From: Maribacter antarcticus DSM 21422
GTDB lineage: Bacteria; Bacteroidota; Bacteroidia; Flavobacteriales; Flavobacteriaceae
NCBI RefSeq assembly: GCF_000621125.1
Contig: NZ_JHZC01000005.1
Coordinates: forward strand, 248,001-312,000
DNA: 64,000 nucleotides
Direction of reading: 5' to 3'
In this document: in pieces, positions 1 through 8,464 of the stretch
Layout of the letters: every line of letters begins with the position of its first letter
Position numbering within the stretch: position 1 is the first letter of the stretch
The notes under the pieces: generated by a model
What the model was told of the DNA's origin: nothing
Databases searched by the model: none
What the model saw: the letters and a program-made list of their open reading frames with translations, nothing else
Program-made: the position numbers and the translations under genes

Positions 1-498
1 GACCGAAACCAGAGAAATAATAATAGCAGCTAGAATAATATACTGTGATTTTAGGGCTACAGAGGTGCTTATTAGTGCTAACAGCGTAAGTGCGATTAAT
101 GCTAAAGTGCCTGTTAATCGAAAATCATTAATGGACATACCAAAGCCAAAAAAAGCATTAAAGCTTTCTGCAAAACCAATTAAATATAAGGCAATTGAAA
201 AGGCAGTTCCTATAGATAATGCGATACCTATAGAACCTCCGATTGGAATTCCCATGCTGCGTGATAGCACATGGTAAATACCACCAGCACCTATTTTTTT
301 ATCCGTAGCTACTGACGATACACTTAAACCTGTTGTAACTGCAATAAGGTGCGCGAGTACGATGATACCTATGGCTCCTATAAGTCCGGCATTACCAACA
401 ACCCAACCTAGGCGCATATACATGATAACCCCTACAATCGTTAAGATAGAAGGGGTGAAAACGCCACTAAAAGTTCCAAACTTTTGCATTTTTCCCAT
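1..498 (-). CDS. SLC12-type amino acid / cation-chloride transporter, N-terminal part
   Basis: The gene runs off the left edge, so only the first 166 codons are visible, starting at the ATG at 498 (an in-frame ATG at 489 is an alternative). The N-terminus reads GTFSGVFTPSILTIVG followed by MYMRLGWVVGNAGL, the typical start of SLC12-family (Na-K-Cl cotransporter-like) permeases of the APC superfamily. Three to four hydrophobic helices follow, including a helix with GLSVSSVATD, the conserved start of TM3 and its loop. Family knowledge suggests electroneutral cation-chloride or amino-acid transport in the inner membrane. Substrate cannot be told from this fragment. It is divergent from the GH4 operon and separated by 428 bp. 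Confidence 0.8.
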   Translation of the reverse strand, partial: MGKMQKFGTFSGVFTPSILTIVGVIMYMRLGWVVGNAGLIGAIGIIVLAHLIAVTTGLSVSSVATDKKIGAGGIYHVLSRSMGIPIGGSIGIALSIGTAFSIALYLIGFAESFNAFFGFGMSINDFRLTGTLALIALTLLALISTSVALKSQYIILAAIIISLVSV

Positions 499-926
499 TA
501 AAAAAATAGCTCTTTAATTTTGGTAAGGGAAAGTAACTATTCTTTTTGTAATTACAGGAGATTCAATCTAAATGAAGGACAATTAATGTTTTCCCTTTAA
601 GACAACTAAAATCGCAAACCAAAGCGATTGGTATAGTTTAAATATTCCTAAAGAATAAATAGAAGTACTGGAGTGTGTTATCCGAGTTAGTATAGGTAAA
701 CATCATATCCATTGTAAAATGCTACGAAATGATTCGGTAAGAATACAGCAACTAGTTAGGGTATAAGTTCAGGACGCGGCTTTCTTCATAATAGCTTAAG
801 CCTTTACGTGGAAACTTTGGTTATCGGCATTGTGCTAAAAGAAAATGGGCATGCGCTCGGTAATTTGTTTCCGCCATAAAAACCAATTATATTTAGGCCA
901 CTATTAAAAATACAAAAGCGAAACAC
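499..926. other. Divergent intergenic region without recognised gene
   Basis: This 428 bp lies between the divergent SLC12-type gene and the GH4 operon. I see no convincing ORF, RNA gene or copy of the repeat family found in most other long gaps. It must hold the promoters of both flanking genes, but I could not place a full TTG/TAnnTTTG pair. Confidence 0.5.
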
Positions 927-2300
927 ATGGTTAAAATCGCCTATATCGGTGCAGGAAGCTTACAGTTTGGACCGATTATAGTACAAGACATTCTAATGAG
1001 CTCAACATTGTGTGAAAATGGTTTAGAAATCCATTTGATGGATATTGAAATAAGCCATTTAGATCATGTAATCAAGCACGGAGAATATGTCAAAGAAAAG
1101 TTGAACCGTCAAGCTAAAATCCTAGCAACAACAGACAGGAATGAGGCTATTAAAGACGCTGATTTCGTCATTTGCGCCCTTGAAAAAGACCGTAATGTAT
1201 ACTGGTCTCAAGATTTTCATATCCCTAGAAAATACGGTTTCAAACAAGTATACGGTGAAAATGGGGGCGTAGGATCGCTATTTCATGCCTTGCGCAATAT
1301 CAAGGTGATTATGGATTTAGCGCGGGCAATGGAACGCTTATGTCCAAATGCCATGCTTTTGAATTTTTCCAATCCCGAACATAAAATATGTGAAGCGGTT
1401 ACACGCTTGACCGCTATAAAAGCAATTGGATTATGCCATGGTGTTTTTATGGGTAGAGAACAACTGTCTGAATTATTGGATGTTCCCTTAAGCGATTTGC
1501 AAACCAAAGCCTGCGGTATGAATCACTTTACTTGGTTTCAAGAGATTGTTCAAAAATCTACAGGAGAAGATTTATATCCAAAATTGCGAGAGGTAGAAAA
1601 AAAAGGCGATTGGTTGGCCAAATGGCACGAACTGGCCTTAGGTAGAATTTTATTTAGACGGTTTGGACAATGGCCTTCGCCAGCTTCCAATCATTACGGA
1701 GAATATCTTCGTTGGGGAGAAGAATTTGTGATTCCGCAAGTGCAGTTTTTCTACGACCCTTATGAGGGTCATCCTTGGGAAAACAATCAAATCCCTGAAG
1801 GGGTATATACCGTTGATCGCGTGGATTATGAACGCGAATGGACCAAAGATTGGAATAAAAAACTTTTACCGGTAGGCAGTACCGAAGAAATTGAATTAGA
1901 AAATGAGGATGGTAGTTTTAAGAGCTCCGGCGAAATAGCCACCCAAATTATGGAAGCTGTAGTGAGTAACAAAAAACAATGGCTTGAAGCTGTGAATGTG
2001 CCTAATAAAGGGGCGATTCCAAATTTACCGAACGATTTGGTAGTCGAGCTTCCCGCCTATTGTGATGCAAGCGGTATTACGCCTGTTCCCATGGAACCCA
2101 TTCCAGAAGGCATTGCGGCGACTATTAGATTGCATGCAAGCATTCACAAACTCTTAGTGGAAGCCTACGATGAGCAATCTAAAGACAAGTTAATACAAGC
2201 AATCTTAATTGAACCAACAGTAAACTCATATCGGAATGCTATAGATATGTGTATGGAGATGCTGACGTTGCAAAAAGAGGTGTTGCCTCCGCTCCATTAA
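927..2300 (+). CDS. Glycoside hydrolase family 4 (NAD-dependent alpha-glycosidase)
   Basis: The protein has 457 residues, the usual GH4 size. It starts with a Rossmann motif (KIAYIGAGSLQFGP) that binds NAD. The GH4 metal and catalytic region is recognisable: ENGGVGSLFHALRNI near residue 115, NFSNPEH near 146, LCHGVF near 171 (metal-ligand Cys) and GMNHFTWF near 198 (metal-ligand His). GH4 enzymes cleave glycosides by an oxidation-elimination route needing NAD and Mn. The next genes encode a sodium/solute symporter and an amino-sugar-phosphate isomerase, so an amino-sugar glycoside (for example a GalNAc or GlcNAc glycoside) is a reasonable inferred substrate. No PTS gene is nearby, so the substrate is probably not phosphorylated on entry. 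Confident in family, not in substrate. Confidence 0.85.
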   Translation: MVKIAYIGAGSLQFGPIIVQDILMSSTLCENGLEIHLMDIEISHLDHVIKHGEYVKEKLNRQAKILATTDRNEAIKDADFVICALEKDRNVYWSQDFHIPRKYGFKQVYGENGGVGSLFHALRNIKVIMDLARAMERLCPNAMLLNFSNPEHKICEAVTRLTAIKAIGLCHGVFMGREQLSELLDVPLSDLQTKACGMNHFTWFQEIVQKSTGEDLYPKLREVEKKGDWLAKWHELALGRILFRRFGQWPSPASNHYGEYLRWGEEFVIPQVQFFYDPYEGHPWENNQIPEGVYTVDRVDYEREWTKDWNKKLLPVGSTEEIELENEDGSFKSSGEIATQIMEAVVSNKKQWLEAVNVPNKGAIPNLPNDLVVELPAYCDASGITPVPMEPIPEGIAATIRLHASIHKLLVEAYDEQSKDKLIQAILIEPTVNSYRNAIDMCMEMLTLQKEVLPPLH

Positions 2301-2337
2301 ATGCGTAGCGGCTGCCATAAACTAAAACGGTATACCT

Positions 2338-4131
2338 ATGGGACTTGAATTCCTAGATTGGGCCGTGATTGCAGGCTATATGCTGGTATCTGTAGGCCTT
2401 GCCTTTTTTGTAGCAAAGCATAAATCAAATAATATCATAGATTTTTTTGTCGCTGGTCGCAACTTACCCTGGTGGCTTTTAGGTACTTCAATTGCTGCCA
2501 CGTGGTTTGCTACAGATGCACCATTAGCGGTAACGGCATTGGTGCGTAGCAAGGGTATTTATGGTAATTGGCTTTGGTGGTATTTAGGTACCGGCATTAT
2601 GATGATGGTGTTTTTCTATGCTAAATACTGGCGTAGGGCAGAAATATTAACCGATGCAGAAATGATAGAGCTACGCTATAGCGGTACATCTGCTTCGGTG
2701 CTTCGTGGATTTACAGCGGCGTTCTTTGGTATTTTCAAAAACTGTATTTCTTTAGGATGGGTAATTCTAGCCATGCTAAAATTTTCGAATGTTATGTTGG
2801 GTTGGAGCGCTGAATTTGCGCTTGGTATTACCTTAACTTTTGCGCTGGTTCATACCCTAACTTCAGGAATTAAGGGTGTTGTTATATTGGATATGTTACA
2901 TTTTTCTGCCGGTACCATAAGTACGATTGTACTAGCTATTTTGATATTAGTTGAAGTAGGCGGGCCAACAGCGCTAGCCAGCCAAATTGCAGCAAGAACG
3001 GATGCACCAGAAGGCGTATTGGACATGTTCCCTGACTTTTCACATATCGGAGCTACAGAAATGATTTCATTTGTATGCCTCATAGGGGTATTATGGCTCG
3101 GGCAGGCCCAAGGGGACGGTTATATCGTGCAGCGGCTATTTTCTGCAAAGAATGAAAAACATGCAATCAAAGCATCGCTATGGTTCGCTGTAGCGGCCGT
3201 TGTAATTTTAACTTGGCCATGGATTGTGGTTGGCTTGGGGTCTATCGTTATTTTACCCATTTCCGAAGCTTCACCAGCCTTATTAGCAGACCCTGAACTG
3301 GTCTATCCTATGATGATAAATGCCGTACTGCCTGTTGGGCTTAAAGGGCTTCTGGTAGCGGCCTTTATGGCGGCTTTTATGTCTACAGTGGATACGCATT
3401 TGTGCTGGGGTGGCTCGTACATGGTCAATGATATTTACAAACGTTTTGTAAACACTAAAGCCAATGACAATCATTACCTCATGGTTTCTCGGTTGAGTAT
3501 TGTGCTGCTATTATTACTATCAACCGCCGCTGCTTGGCAAATGGATAGTATTGCTGGGGCTTGGATATATATTATTGAAATTGTTTCAGGAATCGCCATC
3601 ATTTTAATGCTACGTTGGTTTTGGTGGCGTATCAATGCCTGGTCAGAAATTACGAGTATGATTTCGGCTTTAGTTTTAGCCAACGGTTTTTTATGGATTA
3701 AATGGATTCATAACTTCGGATGGATTAGTGACTCCTTATATGAACAAGTACGTGGCTGGTACCAAGATGATGTTGCCCTAATCCGAGCAACGGTGATTCT
3801 GCTACTTTGTACATTAATAAGTCTTATCGTCACTTTTGCAACGAAGCCTGTAGCTAATGACAAACTACTTTCTTTTTATAAAAAAGTACGCCCAAAAGGA
3901 TGGTGGGGGCCTATAGCGGCACAATTACCAGACCTTGTAGACACCAGTAGTTCGCGAGATTCTTGGCTAGGTTTTATTTTTGGCGTCATCTTTTTAAATA
4001 GTGTTTTATTTAGTGTAGGGCATTTGGTATTGGGCGGGTATACCATGGCACTAGTATTGCTTTCTATTGGCGGTATAAGCGGATGGGTGACCCTGAAATT
4101 AGTAGCAATGGCAAAAACTCAAGAAGCATAA
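2338..4131 (+). CDS. Sodium/solute symporter (SSS family)
   Basis: This 597-residue membrane protein has about 14 hydrophobic helices and SSS-family features: an early FFVAGRNLPWWLLG segment (the SSS xxAGRxxxWW-type loop between TM1 and TM2), then TSIAATWFATDAP, and a GLLVAAFMAAFMSTVDTHL stretch near residue 335 that corresponds to the Na-site helix of SGLT-like carriers. It should import a sugar or related solute with sodium across the inner membrane. It starts 37 bp after the GH4 gene and its stop codon overlaps the ATG of the next gene by one base, so the three genes form an operon. The solute is probably the GH4 substrate (inference). Confidence 0.9.
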   Translation: MGLEFLDWAVIAGYMLVSVGLAFFVAKHKSNNIIDFFVAGRNLPWWLLGTSIAATWFATDAPLAVTALVRSKGIYGNWLWWYLGTGIMMMVFFYAKYWRRAEILTDAEMIELRYSGTSASVLRGFTAAFFGIFKNCISLGWVILAMLKFSNVMLGWSAEFALGITLTFALVHTLTSGIKGVVILDMLHFSAGTISTIVLAILILVEVGGPTALASQIAARTDAPEGVLDMFPDFSHIGATEMISFVCLIGVLWLGQAQGDGYIVQRLFSAKNEKHAIKASLWFAVAAVVILTWPWIVVGLGSIVILPISEASPALLADPELVYPMMINAVLPVGLKGLLVAAFMAAFMSTVDTHLCWGGSYMVNDIYKRFVNTKANDNHYLMVSRLSIVLLLLLSTAAAWQMDSIAGAWIYIIEIVSGIAIILMLRWFWWRINAWSEITSMISALVLANGFLWIKWIHNFGWISDSLYEQVRGWYQDDVALIRATVILLLCTLISLIVTFATKPVANDKLLSFYKKVRPKGWWGPIAAQLPDLVDTSSSRDSWLGFIFGVIFLNSVLFSVGHLVLGGYTMALVLLSIGGISGWVTLKLVAMAKTQEA

Positions 4132-4850
4132 TGAACATTAGTTATTTTTCTAACGCTAGCGCAATGAGTCAAAAGGCGGCGGCTATTGTTTTGGAGGACC
4201 TAGACAAAAATCCTGAGCTATTACTTTGTGCCGCTACCGGAAGCTCCCCAAAAATGCTCTATCAACTTTTAGCCGAAGAAGGTCAAAAGCCATCGAGCTT
4301 TTTTCAAAAAACTCGGGTCATTCCTTTGGATGAATGGATTGGCTTAACCACTTCTAAAGGATCTTGCCATGCCTATATCCAAGAACAACTAGTAGTGCCT
4401 TTGCAAATCTCAAAAGACAGGTACTTTGGTTTTAATGCAGAAGCAGCTGATTTAGATAAGGAATGTGAGCGTATCCAAAAGTCACTTCAACAGGAAGGTC
4501 CTATTGACTTGTGTATTTTAGGTTTAGGAAAAAACGGACATTTAGGTTTTAATGAACCTGCTACCGAATTAAAATTACATTGTCATGTGGCTACCTTAGC
4601 TCCCCAATCGCAAGAACACGCTATGATTGGTAGTGCGCCAACAAAGCCTACAAAGGGCCTTACCTTGGGCATACAAGATATACTTGACGCTAAAAAGATA
4701 CTATTACTGGTTTCTGGGGATGGTAAAGCGGAGGTAACAAAGCAATTGCTTTCTGGTAGTATTACAAATGACTGTCCTGCTACTTGGCTTTGGAGGCATA
4801 GCCATGTAGAATGTCTTATTGAGCATGATATTGTAAACACAGCTACTTAA
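4131..4850 (+). CDS. Glucosamine/galactosamine-6-phosphate isomerase family protein
   Basis: I chose the ATG at 4131 (TAATG overlap with the symporter stop) over an upstream in-frame ATG at 4083 inside the symporter gene. The 239-residue protein carries the hexosamine-phosphate deaminase signatures: PLDEWIGL near residue 66 and LGLGKNGHLGFNEP near 127 (catalytic His in GKNGH). The tail KPTKGLTLGIQDILDAKKILLLVSGDGKAE resembles AgaI-type galactosamine-6-phosphate isomerases as much as NagB. The family converts hexosamine-6-phosphate to a ketohexose-6-phosphate and ammonia. The kinase that would make its substrate is not in this operon, so it must lie elsewhere. Confidence 0.8.
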   Translation: MNISYFSNASAMSQKAAAIVLEDLDKNPELLLCAATGSSPKMLYQLLAEEGQKPSSFFQKTRVIPLDEWIGLTTSKGSCHAYIQEQLVVPLQISKDRYFGFNAEAADLDKECERIQKSLQQEGPIDLCILGLGKNGHLGFNEPATELKLHCHVATLAPQSQEHAMIGSAPTKPTKGLTLGIQDILDAKKILLLVSGDGKAEVTKQLLSGSITNDCPATWLWRHSHVECLIEHDIVNTAT

Positions 4851-4910
4851 AAGACTAATCAAAACTATTTCAATACCATTTCAACCCTTCTATTTTTCTT
4901 GCGGATGTTG

Positions 4911-5058
4911 GACCACAGGTATATTTGGCACTTCACTTTCTTTTCCCAACGGTACTTCTCGCTCAAAATTTCAGAGATACTAAATCTCTAATTTTAAACT
5001 GACTTCAGAGGTAGCAGAACACTTGTTATCGGAGCCCAACGTGGAGGGGAGTGAAATC
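4911..5058 (+). repeat. Mosaic repeat copy 1 (degenerate, partly inverted)
   Basis: This is a worn copy of the dispersed intergenic family. GTATATTTGGCACTTCACTTTC at 4919 onward matches the middle module of copies near 35.2 and 43.6 kb. The following hairpin with flanking TTTTGAGCGAG sequence is on the opposite strand (rc of 4955-4995). The tail GGTAGCAGAACACTTG...GGAGGGGAGTG at 5010-5055 matches the tail module on the + strand. It lies in the 660 bp gap between the convergent isomerase and FtsX-type genes; the remainder of that gap (4851-4910, 5059-5510) shows nothing I recognise. Confidence 0.6.
4965..4995. terminator. Hairpin in convergent gap
   Basis: AGAGAT (4973-4978) pairs with ATCTCT (4984-4989) around a five-base loop. 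Flanking AAAATT and AATTTT extend the stem with a small bulge. It lies between convergent genes and could stop transcription from both sides. Confidence 0.5.
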
Positions 5059-5510
5059 AAAAAAGCAGCTTAGGTTTGAGATTCCGGAGTTCATTAGCAC
5101 AAACAAACACGCCATAAATAAATGTATGTGCAATGGTATTTTACTATAGCTTTAAGTACACTACAGATATACGTAATTGGTTTTTTATTAAAATAGTGTA
5201 TTCTTGGAAGTCTCATTTCTACACTAAGCTTTTCTTACTTTACAAACACTAGCCACTATGTTATGGTTCATATAAACAGCTATCAGAAGCTATTTGTGAA
5301 ATGACACATGACGTCTTGAGATTATCTATCCATTTTCATTTAGTATAGCAGCAGCGACAAAAGATTCTTTAACTTTTTGGTTAGCAAGCTACGAATTAGA
5401 GGCTAAAACTGTTTAGCTGTATAGCCAGACTGTTATTGCTTTTATGATGTGTTGTTTGTTGGTTTTTATGCTAATTTCCTATTCACGAATTTTGTTTTAA
5501 CAGTAGAGTG

Positions 5511-7847
5511 TTATTCGTTTCTTAAGCTTTTTAAGGGATTTGTAGTAGCAGCTTTTATTGATTCAAAACTAACTGTAAGCAGAGATATGCCAATTATTAT
5601 TACCGTAGTTAGGCCAAATGCCCACCATGGCATATGTATTCTATATTCATATTCTTCTAACCATTTGATCATGAAATAGGAAGAAATTGGTGTTCCAATA
5701 ACAACGCCAGCAAGGATCAATTTTAAAAAGTCTCGTGTTATAAGTGAGGTAATCGTAAAAACTGAGGCACCTAATACTTTTCTAATACCAATTTCTTTGG
5801 TTTTTTGTTCTGCTGTAAATAGGACCAGACCAAACAAGCCCAAGCAAGAAATTAAAATGGCCAAAATAGCAAAGTAGGTTGCTAATTTGTAAAATATAGA
5901 TTCGCTCTTATAGAGTTTCTCATATTCCTGATCTATAAACCTATACTCAAAAGGAAAAGCTGGATTTAAAGTAATATGAAGCGCTTCTAAAGCTGCTAAT
6001 GTTTCTTTTTCATTGCCCGTACTATATTTAACGAAGGCTATATTAAATTCTGAATACCCTTCACTTCTAATAATCATTGGGAAAATCGATTCTTTTAAAG
6101 AGCCAAAGTGAAAATCTTTAACTACACCTACAATGGTTCCTGAATTTCCCCAAAACGATAGGGGTTGCCCTATCGGATTTTCCATCTTCATGGTATTCAT
6201 CGCCGTTTCATTAATAAGGTATTCAATGTTTTCAGGGTTATTATGAATAAGTTCTCTTCCCATAAGTAATTCAACACCATAGGTGCTAATAAAGTCAATA
6301 CTTGCAACCATTCCTGTAAATAATGAATTATCATCAGCGCTCTTACTGCTCCAGATAACTTCTGGTGACGTACCATAGTCACCTAGAGGAATATGAGACG
6401 TTTTTGTAACTGATGTAACTCCAGGAATTTGTAGCATACCACTTTTAAAAGCATCAAAATTATTTTGCAAATCTTCTGACAGCGTGATTGCTAATAAATC
6501 TCCGCTATCGAAACCTATATTTTTATCTTGGACAAAATCAATTTGCTTTGAAATAATAATCATACTGCTAATAAAGACAACCGAAATGCTAAACTGAAAC
6601 ACCACCAACCCTTTTCTAATCCATTTGGTTCTGGAGCTGGTTTCAATTTTTTTCTTAAAAAGATCCGTAGAACTAAAGGAGGAAAGTAAGAATGCAGGGT
6701 AGCTTCCAGATAGAATTGCTGTTAAAAGTGTGATTATGAAAACCATTACCCATGTAGATAGCGGCAAATTTAATAGGTCTATATTTTTTTCTGTTATTTG
6801 ATTAAATGCGGGTAGCGCAATGGCAATGAAGAGTACAGCAAAAAATAGACTTGAAAGAGAAAAAAGCATAGCTTCTCCTAAGAATTGGATAATTAAACTA
6901 CTTTTACTTGCTCCTAGCACCTTTCTGACCCCTATTTCATTAGCTCTTTTCGTATAGCTGGCAGAGGCTAAATTCATGAAGTTAATGCTTGCAATTAGCA
7001 TAATAAGCAAAGCTATTACCCCAAACAATCGTACATAGGTTATTTTTCCTTCCCCTTTTGTAATGTCTGCATAAAGATAACTGTCTGCGTACGCTTGAAA
7101 TCGAATTTCTAGACCTAGTTCATAGTCCTCTAAAAATGATTTTAGTTTTTGTTCTAACTGACCAATATCTGTTCCTTCTACCAACTGAACGAAGGTATAG
7201 GTCCCTAGGTTCTTCCATTCATTCATCCACTCATTTTCAGCAAAAAGAGAATCAAAGGGTAAATAATAATCACTCTTCTCCGTGGAATCTTCACTGTTTA
7301 ATTCAAAAACCATAGCTATTTCTAGCGCTTTTGAATTTTCGTAAGTGAGTGTTTGTCCTAGGGCAGCTTTTGAGTTTCCAAAGAACAATTCGGCCATTTC
7401 TTTTGAAATAGCTATGTGGTTTGGAGCTTTTAATGCCTTCGAAGCATTTCCTTCCAAAATCTGAAATGAAAACATTTTAAAATAATCTTCGCTTACAAAC
7501 TTTCCATTTTGCTTTAAAACGGTATTCCCATTGGAGAAGGTACTGTTTCTACTATTGTTAGTCATAGCAGTAACGTTCTCAATCTCCGGAATTTTCATCT
7601 TTAACTCTTTATAGAGCAGCGATGGCGTGCCATAACCGAATGCAGTACCATCAGACGATGTAAGGTAAATAGAATAGAGTTGTTCTATGTTTGCATGATA
7701 CGTATTAATACTATTTTCACTTGATATCCATAAATAGATGAGTAAAAAGCAAAATAACCCTGATGTCAAACCTAAAATATTGAGCAAGAATAAAACCTTA
7801 TTAGCTATAATATTTCGCCACGCTATGCTGATATAGTTTTTGATCAT
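5511..7847 (-). CDS. FtsX/MacB-type ABC transporter permease
   Basis: The 778-residue protein has the double FtsX layout common in Bacteroidota. A first helix lies at about 18-42, a periplasmic MacB-like domain follows, then four helices at about 270-430, a second periplasmic region, and three C-terminal helices. The cytoplasmic motif NEIGVRKVLGAS occurs near residue 305 and is repeated as KEIGIRKVLGAS near residue 690, one per FtsX domain. Such permeases work as mechanotransmission exporters (MacB-like) with a separate ATPase. No ATPase gene is adjacent, so this is an orphan copy. Substrate unknown. The aconitase-family gene lies upstream on the same strand, 617 bp away and separated by a repeat, so cotranscription is unlikely. 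Confidence 0.85.
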   Translation of the reverse strand: MIKNYISIAWRNIIANKVLFLLNILGLTSGLFCFLLIYLWISSENSINTYHANIEQLYSIYLTSSDGTAFGYGTPSLLYKELKMKIPEIENVTAMTNNSRNSTFSNGNTVLKQNGKFVSEDYFKMFSFQILEGNASKALKAPNHIAISKEMAELFFGNSKAALGQTLTYENSKALEIAMVFELNSEDSTEKSDYYLPFDSLFAENEWMNEWKNLGTYTFVQLVEGTDIGQLEQKLKSFLEDYELGLEIRFQAYADSYLYADITKGEGKITYVRLFGVIALLIMLIASINFMNLASASYTKRANEIGVRKVLGASKSSLIIQFLGEAMLFSLSSLFFAVLFIAIALPAFNQITEKNIDLLNLPLSTWVMVFIITLLTAILSGSYPAFLLSSFSSTDLFKKKIETSSRTKWIRKGLVVFQFSISVVFISSMIIISKQIDFVQDKNIGFDSGDLLAITLSEDLQNNFDAFKSGMLQIPGVTSVTKTSHIPLGDYGTSPEVIWSSKSADDNSLFTGMVASIDFISTYGVELLMGRELIHNNPENIEYLINETAMNTMKMENPIGQPLSFWGNSGTIVGVVKDFHFGSLKESIFPMIIRSEGYSEFNIAFVKYSTGNEKETLAALEALHITLNPAFPFEYRFIDQEYEKLYKSESIFYKLATYFAILAILISCLGLFGLVLFTAEQKTKEIGIRKVLGASVFTITSLITRDFLKLILAGVVIGTPISSYFMIKWLEEYEYRIHMPWWAFGLTTVIIIGISLLTVSFESIKAATTNPLKSLRNE

Positions 7848-8159
7848 ACTAGGTATCTCTAATTTGTTCTATGTTACCTGAAAATTTCAAAACCAAAAAT
7901 ACGGGCACTATGATTTTCATAAGTTTGGTTTCACTAGAGACGCAGAATTTCAGCAAAGGTTACATCCAAGAATAAAGGTTCTGGGATATTTTACACGAGT
8001 TATTACGAATTACTTTTAACATCAATTGGAAGAAGCTGCGAGAGGATGCGTCAGGAAAATAGCAGCTCTATAGGATATAATGCCATCGCGCCAGCTATCT
8101 TGAGTATAGCTTTCGCTTTTGGGCTAAACCTAGAGCACAAAATAGGCTAAACTGTTCCC

Positions 8160-8348
8160 CGTTATGTAACTTAAGCTTTGGTTACGGCACAAAGCAAAAG
8201 CTCAAGTAGCCCTCTTATTTTTGAGCGGGTTGGTGGTCTGGCGTATGTACTAGATTTTTTTTATTCTTTAAAATTTCTTTTCAAAAGGTAATGGAATACG
8301 CTGCTGCCCGAAGCTACAATTGGAGTGAAGTGAGAATGTGAGTCATTT
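8160..8348 (+). repeat. Mosaic repeat copy 2
   Basis: This copy lies in the 617 bp gap between the FtsX-type gene and the end of the aconitase gene. It has the leader CGTTATGTAAC at 8160, then a poorly paired hairpin region with TTTTTGAGCGGGTTGG at 8216, a pyrimidine-rich spacer, and the tail GGTAATGGAATACG...GGAGTGAAGTG at 8286-8332. The sequence from 7848 to 8159 shows only weak repeat fragments (ATGCGTCAGGAAAATAG near 8047). Confidence 0.7.
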
Positions 8349-8464
8349 AAAACACCATTTTTCTAAATTTAGTTACAAAGACAATAGTATAGGTTCTACT
8401 GATTCTAATCAGAGGTGTAGTAAAATCAACAATTTATACATTGGATTCATTTTAGGTAGTTGAC

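Noticed and set aside
5449-5679. 76-codon ORF on the + strand
   Set aside because: It overlaps the end of the FtsX-type gene in antisense and looks like its shadow.
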